Source of the DNA: Chryseobacterium gleum
GTDB lineage: Bacteria > Bacteroidota > Bacteroidia > Flavobacteriales_D > Sanyastnellaceae
Assembly: GCA_943330925.2 (NCBI GenBank)
Contig: CALQJP020000057.1
Coordinates: 1-9,752 of the forward strand
DNA length: 9,752 nucleotides
Direction: 5' to 3'
Below, in pieces: positions 1-5,737 of the stretch (position 1 is the first letter of the stretch; each line of letters starts with the position of its first letter). A program made the translations under genes and the position numbers. The notes under the pieces are model-generated. The model ran no database searches, was not told the DNA's origin, and was given only the letters and a program-made list of their open reading frames with translations.

Positions 1-192
1 GTTAACAACACATACCGTGTGATGTACATCGTTATCGCCACAATCAGGAGATTTAAAGGCCTGGACAGGAGTAAGATGGATTTCAGTCGCACGGATTGTT
101 GAAGTTTTGTGGACAAAGTTGAATGCCTGAATAATTACATTCGCAATATAGTCTAAATCAATATGGAACTTAACCTCATCGAATCGCCCCAT
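1..192 (-). CDS. Possible partial hypothetical protein, runs off left edge
   Basis: The minus strand is open from an ATG at 192 to the window edge, giving 64 codons that begin MGRFDEVKFHIDLDY. I do not recognise the product. By my count, over the 54 codons that do not overlap the neighbouring gene, GC is highest at codon position 1 (about 52%) and lower at positions 2 and 3 (about 31% and 33%). About two thirds of the first bases are purines, a pattern typical of coding DNA. No signal peptide is visible. Against it: an open frame this long can arise by chance, and its start overlaps the divergent gene at 163 by 30 bp, leaving no room for separate promoters. Either this frame is noncoding or one of the two starts is wrong. 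A competing plus-strand frame (1-102) looks weaker because it uses AGG/AGA arginine codons. Confidence 0.35.
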   Translation of the reverse strand, partial: MGRFDEVKFHIDLDYIANVIIQAFNFVHKTSTIRATEIHLTPVQAFKSPDCGDNDVHHTVCVVN

Positions 193-498
193 GTTCAAGA
201 AGCAACTGTGCATGCATTTATTTTCTGTAAGCATGAATACATAGTTAGCAACGTGAAAACACAATTGGAAAAGGCGGAGTTTACGTGTTCGGGTTCTGTT
301 GTTTTGACTGAAGCGCTGGAGTATTTGAAAGCCAATCAGCCCCAGCTCATCGTAATAGGGGGCGGTGTTGACCCTCACGATCGAATCAAGATTCAGAATA
401 GTATCAAGGAATGGGCGCTTCCCACTCGCATTGTTGAGCACTTCGGTGGTCCTGCTACGGTGCTCAATGAGGTTCGTGATGCACTGAGCAAATTCTAG
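163..498 (+). CDS. Small stand-alone receiver-like (pseudo-receiver) protein
   Basis: This is a 111-residue soluble protein with no signal peptide or membrane segment. The order of strands and helices resembles a response-regulator receiver fold: strand VHAFIFC (16-22), helix about 26-39, strand about 41-47, helix TEALEYLKANQ (49-59), strand QLIVIGGG (61-68), helix about 72-84, strand about 88-93 and a final helix TVLNEVRDALSKF (99-111). The end of the third strand, where a receiver carries its phospho-acceptor Asp, reads IGGG, and the acidic pair after strand 1 is missing, so phosphorylation is unlikely. No output domain is present. The fold is inferred from pattern only. A GTG at 208 (Val16) could be the true start because it sits exactly at the first strand; the preceding 15 residues look unstructured. 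The stop lies 2 bp from the stop of the convergent asparaginase gene. The role is unknown. Confidence 0.6.
   Translation: MELNLIESPHVQEATVHAFIFCKHEYIVSNVKTQLEKAEFTCSGSVVLTEALEYLKANQPQLIVIGGGVDPHDRIKIQNSIKEWALPTRIVEHFGGPATVLNEVRDALSKF
434..467. repeat. Perfect 8-bp inverted repeat with 18-nt loop
   Basis: TTGAGCAC (434-441) pairs perfectly with GTGCTCAA (460-467) around an 18-nt spacer, and a G-T wobble could extend the stem at both ends. It lies inside the 3' end of the small receiver-like gene, about 30 nt before its stop and about 35 nt beyond the stop of the convergent asparaginase gene. Neither strand has a T-run after the stem, so it is not a typical intrinsic terminator. It could still form an RNA hairpin at the 3' end of either transcript, or be a chance result of the codons. 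Confidence 0.35.
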
Positions 499-500
499 TG

Positions 501-1502
501 CTAGTTCCCGAGCATACTTTTTGACTTGTATACTTTGTTCTCGCCCAGCTTGTGCAGTGAATAAGTGAAGCCCGGGTGTATTGCAAACGCTCCGATTTCT
601 CCGGCCTTGTTGACGGCTAAATATCCAACTTGAAAATCTTTGTAGTTGGCGTGTTTTATTTTGATTCGGTTAATAGCTTCCTCACACGCCTCTTGTGGTG
701 TTGCCCCCTGGCGCATCATTTCTACAACAAGAAAAGAACCGCACGTGCGAATAACAGCTTCGCCCAAACCACTTGATGTAGCGGCTCCGATTTCATTGTC
801 AACAAACAGTCCCCCACCTATTATGGGGCTGTCTCCCACACGTCCGCGCATTTTGAAAGCCATGCCACTCGTGGTGCATGCGCCTGCCAGATCTCCGTTG
901 GCGTCCATGGCAATGAGGCCAATGGTGTCGTGGTTTTCAATGTTGATGATGGGTTTGTATTGGCTCGTCTTCAACCATTCTTTCCAGGCTTTTTGTGCCT
1001 CTTCGCCAATATATGGATCGTGCTTGAAGCCTTCGGAAAGAGCGAACTGATAAGCTCCTTCTCCCACAAGTATGACGTGCGGTGTTTTTTCCATCACTCT
1101 TCGGGCTACGGATGCCGGATGTTTAATGTGCTCAAGAAACATTACACTTCCCGCATTGCCCAAGCTATCCATGATGCAAGCGTCGAGTGTAGTGTGTCCA
1201 TCGCGATCCGGAAACCCTCCAAGACCCACTGTTAAATTGGACAAATTCGCCTCTGTATCGTTCACCCCTTTTTCTGCCATATCGAGCGCATTGCCTCCAT
1301 CGAGCATCGCTTTCCATGCGGCCTCATTGGCAGGTATGCCGGCATCCCATGTTGAGAGTACTAAACCTTCCTTGAAAACATCGGAAGGTGCGGGTGCTTC
1401 ATTCGCCTCTTCTGCTTGTGAAAAAAGTTGCGTAAAAGCTCCAAGGCCAAGGCCTATTCCAGTAGCAGCAGATGCCTTGATGAATTTTCTGCGATCAGTC
1501 AT
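501..1502 (-). CDS. TAT-exported N4-(beta-N-acetylglucosaminyl)-L-asparaginase (glycosylasparaginase)
   Basis: This is an Ntn-hydrolase that cleaves the GlcNAc-Asn bond of glycoasparagines, releasing aspartate and the amino sugar; related enzymes act as isoaspartyl peptidases. The N-terminus (TDRRKFIKA, then a glycine/alanine-rich stretch to about residue 30) is a twin-arginine signal, so the enzyme is exported folded, probably to the periplasm. The self-cleavage site is HDTIG, with Thr193 as the new N-terminal nucleophile. Aligned by eye with the Elizabethkingia (Flavobacterium) meningosepticum enzyme at a constant offset of 41, Trp52, Thr193, Thr211, Arg221, Asp224 and Gly245 match known active-site positions. 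The position corresponding to Thr203 is Ser244, a mild change (SSGLGE instead of TGxGE). The length of 333 residues is normal for the family. It is the last gene of the five-gene minus-strand cluster, 55 bp after olsF, with an ATG start. The family call is firm; the true substrate could be a short isoaspartyl peptide instead. Confidence 0.93.
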   Translation of the reverse strand: MTDRRKFIKASAATGIGLGLGAFTQLFSQAEEANEAPAPSDVFKEGLVLSTWDAGIPANEAAWKAMLDGGNALDMAEKGVNDTEANLSNLTVGLGGFPDRDGHTTLDACIMDSLGNAGSVMFLEHIKHPASVARRVMEKTPHVILVGEGAYQFALSEGFKHDPYIGEEAQKAWKEWLKTSQYKPIINIENHDTIGLIAMDANGDLAGACTTSGMAFKMRGRVGDSPIIGGGLFVDNEIGAATSSGLGEAVIRTCGSFLVVEMMRQGATPQEACEEAINRIKIKHANYKDFQVGYLAVNKAGEIGAFAIHPGFTYSLHKLGENKVYKSKSMLGN

Positions 1503-1557
1503 AACAGTAGTGTGGTTGAAGCGTGAAAGATAAGAGATACGTTGTGATACCTGGCGA

Positions 1558-3315
1558 CTAACTCACCATTTCACGTTGCAGTGTCTCAATAGTGTCGGCA
1601 GGCAAATTCAGCATGTCCAGATACATCAACCCATCAAGGGCATGGTTGAACTTAGGGTCACAATTGAATGCCATGATACGCGCATTTTGCTGTAGATACT
1701 TCTTGAGCAACACGGGCATCGTAAAACTGGAAGGCTCGATTTCACTTATGATTCGATCCATTTTCTTGATGTCGCTTTGAGTGGAGTCAAGCAACGCTGC
1801 GGTGTCAACCTTTTTTACTCTTGGTTTGAATGCATTGCGAGGTGTAACGTGCTCAGCCAGGGTGTCATCGAAATAGTGTTTCGTGATGAATTGAATAATC
1901 AACTCCTTGCTTACTTCCTGGTATTGATTGCTAATGGATACGGGCCCAATGATATAGCGGAAGTGCGTGTTCGATATCAGGTAGTATAGAATGCCTTTCC
2001 AAAGCAGAAACAAGGATAGACGGTGTCTCTGATATTCGACAACAATGAACGAACGGCCAAGCTCAAGCGATTGCTCCAGCATGGGATCGAGTTGTGAGCC
2101 CATTCGAAACAAAGAGGAAATATAAAATCCTCGCTTGCCATAGCGTTGCATGATCTGAGCGCCGTTGCCTACACGGTAAGCGCCTGCAATTTTTTCGGCC
2201 TTCCGATCCCACAAAATCAAATGGCTGTAATACAAATCGTATTCGTCGAGATCAATACTCTTGTTTGTGCCTTCTCCAACTGCGCGAAATGTTACTTCGC
2301 GCAAACGGCCAATTTCACGAAGTATATTGGGGATGCGGTCGCTGCTGGCCACATAACAATCGAAATGATCATAGCTCAGGGTCTTGCAGTCGGATATGGC
2401 ATTCACCTCCCGGACAATGACCTCATGATTTACCGCTTCAATAATATTTTCCGGAGTTTTAACCGTTCGAAATAATCGGAAGTAATCGCGCTTCACATCA
2501 AATGAACTTCCCAAGGCATATGTCTTTGCGCGCAGATACCGGCTGTATTGGTCGAGGGTGCTGAACATTTCGGTGTCTTTCGGCTGAATGGGTTTACCGA
2601 TGCGCATGCGAATGGTGTCGCCTTTTTTTCGGAGCATTTCTGCAGGCAAGGCAAGGGTTCTCAAATTCGGGTGAATCATGCCCAACAAATGGAAAACACG
2701 TGAATTACTTCCGTCAAAGTAAAATGGCACTACCGGCACGCCGGAGCTTCGCACAATTTTAACGACCGAACTGGCCCACTTCTTATCGGCAACCGCATTC
2801 ATATCGCCTTGGTAGGTGCTTACCTCTCCTGCTGGAAATATGCCTAGCGCGCCTCCGTTTTCAAGATGCTGCATCACTGCTTTTATGCCGCTAACATTCG
2901 AGTACGCTTCTTTGCGTTTCTCGAACGGATTAACAGCAATGAAATAGTCTTTGATGGGTTCAACCTGCTGCAACAGAAAATTCGCCATCACCTTGAAATC
3001 AGGTCGAACTTTGGCTATTGCTAAAATCAGCGCAAGTCCATCGAGGGCACCAAACGGATGGTTGGCTACAATCACGAAAGGTCCTGTGCGGGGAATATGA
3101 TCGAGTTGTTGCTCTTCGATTTGTAAATCGACTTCCATGTGGTCGAATAACGCTTGAATGCTATCCAACCCGGGCGATTCGCACATGTGTGCATACAACT
3201 CATTTACTTTGTCGATGCGTGCTACCTTGCTCAACAAAGAAATTAGAATATTGTCCTTCGGCAAACGAGTTGCCGTTGCAAGTGCATCGTCGGATATGAG
3301 CTTTTTTGTACTCAA
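1558..3315 (-). CDS. olsF: Fused O-/N-acyltransferase, OlsF-type aminolipid (ornithine/glycine lipid) synthase
   Basis: This 585-residue protein joins two acyltransferases. The N-terminal half (about 60-270) is a PlsC-like O-acyltransferase: NHPFGALDG (85-93) supplies the catalytic His86 and Asp92, NPFEKRKE (129-136) is the likely second block, GIFPAGE (158-164) the phosphate-binding block, and VPVVPFYF (193-200) the last. The C-terminal half (about 305-480) resembles the OlsB/GNAT N-acyltransferase, with FRAVGEG, DLDEYDLYYSHLILWD (355-370) and GAYRVG. This order, O-acylating domain first, is that of OlsF, characterised in Serratia with homologues in Flavobacterium, which acylates ornithine twice to make a phosphorus-free membrane lipid. 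In Bacteroides the related split genes make glycine lipids, so the amino acid used here is open. The spacing in the first block is H-x5-D rather than the classic H-x4-D. A C-terminal extension (about 490-585) ends in FNHALDGLMYLDML. No signal peptide is seen, so it probably acts at the inner face of the membrane. The start is TTG, 2 bp after the upstream stop, which suggests translational coupling. Confidence 0.9.
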   Translation of the reverse strand: MSTKKLISDDALATATRLPKDNILISLLSKVARIDKVNELYAHMCESPGLDSIQALFDHMEVDLQIEEQQLDHIPRTGPFVIVANHPFGALDGLALILAIAKVRPDFKVMANFLLQQVEPIKDYFIAVNPFEKRKEAYSNVSGIKAVMQHLENGGALGIFPAGEVSTYQGDMNAVADKKWASSVVKIVRSSGVPVVPFYFDGSNSRVFHLLGMIHPNLRTLALPAEMLRKKGDTIRMRIGKPIQPKDTEMFSTLDQYSRYLRAKTYALGSSFDVKRDYFRLFRTVKTPENIIEAVNHEVIVREVNAISDCKTLSYDHFDCYVASSDRIPNILREIGRLREVTFRAVGEGTNKSIDLDEYDLYYSHLILWDRKAEKIAGAYRVGNGAQIMQRYGKRGFYISSLFRMGSQLDPMLEQSLELGRSFIVVEYQRHRLSLFLLWKGILYYLISNTHFRYIIGPVSISNQYQEVSKELIIQFITKHYFDDTLAEHVTPRNAFKPRVKKVDTAALLDSTQSDIKKMDRIISEIEPSSFTMPVLLKKYLQQNARIMAFNCDPKFNHALDGLMYLDMLNLPADTIETLQREMVS

Positions 3316-3317
3316 GG

Positions 3318-5054
3318 TTAGTTAATCATTATCGGAGTTGTCTTTATTCCGGCTGCTGTTTCAACAGCTATTTGGTAAACACCCGAATCATATTGCTCTG
3401 CATTGAAAAAGAAAAGGGACTCTCCGTTTTTGAGATTGCCCTTGTGTATGGTTTGTACCTCGCGACCTGCAATGTCAATAAGTCGGATTGTCACATCCTG
3501 TGCATGCTGCGCATTGATCTCAATGCATGTTATAGCGGATGCCGGGTTGGGATACACTCGGTTGATAAGCGCGGAAGAAATTTCACGTACGTTGTTTATT
3601 TCACCCAGTACGCTAAACGACCAAAAACCGGTGGGTGCCGGCATGGGGCGCACCTGAATTTTACCGCTTACCGATTCTCCTTCTACGTAGTACTCAACGA
3701 TTGAACCCACTGCTTGAGCCGGTATGAATGCTTCCCAGTTGTTTGCATTTGCAATCATGTCAACTGTATTGAATGTGCTTGCGCCTTGAAGCCTCCAGTA
3801 GAGCGTGGCCCTTTCGACACCGGAACGATGGTTCAAGTAGGCCGATACCAAATAGGGGTTAACAGCGTCGTAAGTATCGCTCAAAGGTTGATGCGAAATA
3901 AGCAACGGATCAGCTACACCTACCGTGTGCGTGATGCAATGGATAGCGCCACTTTGCGCAATAATGTTGTTGTTGGTGTTATCACAGTCGATGCCTACCA
4001 GGTTGTATCCCGGACACACCTCACTCCAAATGCGCAAAGCAGTTGTGTCGTACTCTTCGCGATACGTTGGAATGATAATCGTATTGTTCACGAAAACGGC
4101 ATTTGTATAGGTCCTGTAAGCGCCATTGTTGTCGGGATAGTTGCCTCCTGTGCTTGGCGGTGCCGGTATGCGAACAACTCGAAAGGGTGTGCCGAATTTG
4201 CTTGTGTAATTGCTCAAAACATAGTTGATGTTCGCATTGATTTGTGGTCCATCGGCAACGCCCTGCGGGTATTCAGAAACGAGCAGCGTTTCTTCATCCA
4301 CCAGTTTCATGTGCATATCGATGTGGTGAATGCCATCATAAGGAAGTGTAGGCATTTTGATATAGGTATGAATACCCATGAAAGTCTCCAGAATATTGTC
4401 TATTTCTTGTGTAGAGTGAGTCGGATAGAAAATGTTGTAATCACCGTTGCCATCGTTTTCTTCTAACACAAGCTCCGAGGCGAAAGCAGTTCCAAAACCA
4501 TCGCTCATATAATTGCCCCCCGTGTTTACTAAATCATAAGGAGCGTTCGATGTTTCGTATAAATCCAAATTGAGAGCATCTGCCACATACGCCGGCGAGG
4601 TATCGTCATTAGGACGATCGCGGTTGTAAAGCCAGTCCACTAAAATGAGCGTGTCAACTTCATTGCCGTATACGGGGTTGGAGGCATAGTCGCGCATCCA
4701 GATGCTGTCGTAGTTTGAGTTAACGATGAGGATGTTGTCGAGGTTGGCAAAGGCGGCACCGCCTGTGTTTTGCGCTAGAAGATAATCTTCGGTTCCTTGC
4801 ACATCGTCGCTTAAGATGATCACTTGCGTTTCCAAACGGGCTGCGGCTACAATCTGCTTAAGAATGGCTGGAAACGAGGTCCATGCTATTGTAATAGCTT
4901 GCACTTCTTCCCACTCTGCCATTGCTCGCAGGTCGGTGAAATTGGGCGCCGTTGTAATTTGAGCGCTCGATTGTACGCCAACGAAACATGAAATTACCAA
5001 TGCTAAAATGGACGTTCTCATGGCCGTAAAAAAATGCGTTGTTTGTGAATTCAT
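3318..5054 (-). CDS. T9SS-secreted peptidylarginine deiminase-like (PPAD/agmatine deiminase family) protein
   Basis: This secreted enzyme belongs to the PAD_porph family (guanidine-modifying fold), which converts the guanidinium of arginine or agmatine to a ureido group, releasing ammonia. Domains in order: signal peptide (about 1-31, hydrophobic ILALVISCFVGV, cleavage near SSAQ); catalytic domain (about 40-390); Ig-like beta domain (about 395-485) ending FWSFSVLG; and a type A T9SS sorting domain (about 498-578) opening RVYPNPAS. Catalytic residues are visible as Asp122 in WMRDYA, His244 and Asp246 in HHIDMHMK, and Cys373 in GAIHCITH. Arg145 and Arg147 (NRDRPND) resemble the Arg152/Arg154 pair that lets Porphyromonas gingivalis PPAD bind a C-terminal arginine carboxylate. 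The layout (signal, deiminase, IgSF, CTD) is that of PPAD, which supports peptidylarginine as substrate over agmatine. The ATG at 5054 has a GGAG 6 nt upstream; ATG 5021 (Met12) would give a shorter signal peptide. It lies 24 bp after the lipoprotein gene. The family is firm; the substrate is inferred. Confidence 0.92.
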   Translation of the reverse strand: MNSQTTHFFTAMRTSILALVISCFVGVQSSAQITTAPNFTDLRAMAEWEEVQAITIAWTSFPAILKQIVAAARLETQVIILSDDVQGTEDYLLAQNTGGAAFANLDNILIVNSNYDSIWMRDYASNPVYGNEVDTLILVDWLYNRDRPNDDTSPAYVADALNLDLYETSNAPYDLVNTGGNYMSDGFGTAFASELVLEENDGNGDYNIFYPTHSTQEIDNILETFMGIHTYIKMPTLPYDGIHHIDMHMKLVDEETLLVSEYPQGVADGPQINANINYVLSNYTSKFGTPFRVVRIPAPPSTGGNYPDNNGAYRTYTNAVFVNNTIIIPTYREEYDTTALRIWSEVCPGYNLVGIDCDNTNNNIIAQSGAIHCITHTVGVADPLLISHQPLSDTYDAVNPYLVSAYLNHRSGVERATLYWRLQGASTFNTVDMIANANNWEAFIPAQAVGSIVEYYVEGESVSGKIQVRPMPAPTGFWSFSVLGEINNVREISSALINRVYPNPASAITCIEINAQHAQDVTIRLIDIAGREVQTIHKGNLKNGESLFFFNAEQYDSGVYQIAVETAAGIKTTPIMIN

Positions 5055-5060
5055 AGTTAA

Positions 5061-5064
5061 CTCC
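5061..5064 (-). promoter_or_regulatory. Ribosome binding site of the deiminase gene
   Basis: On the minus strand GGAG stands 6 nt before the ATG at 5054. It is the only clear Shine-Dalgarno motif I found ahead of a gene in this window. It decides the start at 5054 over the in-frame ATG at 5021, and it hints that the deiminase is translated more strongly than its operon neighbours. Confidence 0.55.
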
Positions 5065-5078
5065 GAAAGTATAAAAGA

Positions 5079-5729
5079 TTAATATTGAATTTCGCGTGAG
5101 TTAGTGACAAACGCATTGCAATAAATGCTGTCTACATAGGAAGTGTCAGCAGTTCCAATCTGTGTCAGCACCTGGTATTTCAGCCAGCGATTGCCATATA
5201 CGCGGCAGGTTATGGTTGTATCAATGGCAGCCGTTTGCCAGGTTCTCCAGCCATTTGAACAACAATTGCAATTGAAATTCGCATTCAGGAATGTAAAAGA
5301 GAGCCGGTCGCTTGCGCTTCCGTTGGCATGGGTAAATCGCAACGATGCAAAAGCTTCTTTATACAATGCTACATTTTCGGTTACTGTGCCATTGCCAAAC
5401 GCATCCACATCTAGCGAGCGTTCGGCCAGGATGTAATTGGTTTTTTCAGCTAGCAACCGCAGCGCAGCGAAATTTTCTCGTGGCCAACTTCCGGAAAAAT
5501 CGCCGTTCGCATCGCTGGAAGTGCTGAGTGCATTTTGATAGGTGTTGCCGAAAATGCCATTCTGAACAACTTGTTTTTCTATTTCTACAGCAACGCCCGC
5601 GAGTGCGCTGCCGTCATCAGCATCGGTCACTTTTCCGCGTATGCTGTATTGTACTGCAGTGTCTTTTTTACAAGCCGATAGAACAAGAAGCAGGCTGAAT
5701 GTTAGGGTTGTGAGTATGCGCTGCATCAT
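5079..5729 (-). CDS. Cys-rich lipoprotein with carboxypeptidase-regulatory-like (beta-sandwich) domain
   Basis: This is a 216-residue protein of unknown function. The N-terminus is a lipoprotein signal: hydrophobic LTFSLLLVL, then lipobox LSAC with Cys20 as the lipidated residue, followed by KKD. Residues about 28-125 resemble the carboxypeptidase-regulatory-like/CNA-B beta-sandwich common in Bacteroidota surface proteins (SIRGKVTDADDGSALAGVAVEI, then DANGDF at 73-78). The second half (about 126-216) is unfamiliar and holds a tight cysteine cluster, CNCC (Cys154, 156, 157), plus Cys175 and Cys204, which could form disulfides or bind metal outside the cytoplasm. It begins 8 bp after mltF and ends 24 bp before the deiminase gene, so the three are probably cotranscribed. 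Two ATGs are adjacent (5729 and 5726) and either could be used. It may help anchor or serve the secreted deiminase, but that rests on position alone. Confidence 0.85.
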   Translation of the reverse strand: MMQRILTTLTFSLLLVLSACKKDTAVQYSIRGKVTDADDGSALAGVAVEIEKQVVQNGIFGNTYQNALSTSSDANGDFSGSWPRENFAALRLLAEKTNYILAERSLDVDAFGNGTVTENVALYKEAFASLRFTHANGSASDRLSFTFLNANFNCNCCSNGWRTWQTAAIDTTITCRVYGNRWLKYQVLTQIGTADTSYVDSIYCNAFVTNSREIQY

Positions 5730-5737
5730 AGGGTTGT

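Noticed and set aside
1..102. Plus-strand open frame ending at a TGA (possible C-terminal tail of an upstream gene)
   Set aside because: It has only 33 codons, uses AGG/AGA/AGG arginine codons and has no recognisable motif; the minus frame is the better candidate.
136..143. TACATTCG as a -7 promoter box for the small receiver-like gene
   Set aside because: It has one mismatch to TAnnTTTG and no TTG at the expected upstream distance, so it is too weak to annotate.
1072..1533. 153-residue open frame on the plus strand
   Set aside because: It lies antisense to the asparaginase gene and is rich in Ser/Pro/Ala in the manner of a shadow frame.
3714..4466. 250-residue open frame on the plus strand
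   Set aside because: It is wholly antisense to the deiminase gene, whose catalytic motifs are intact; the translation has no recognisable domain and reads as a shadow frame.
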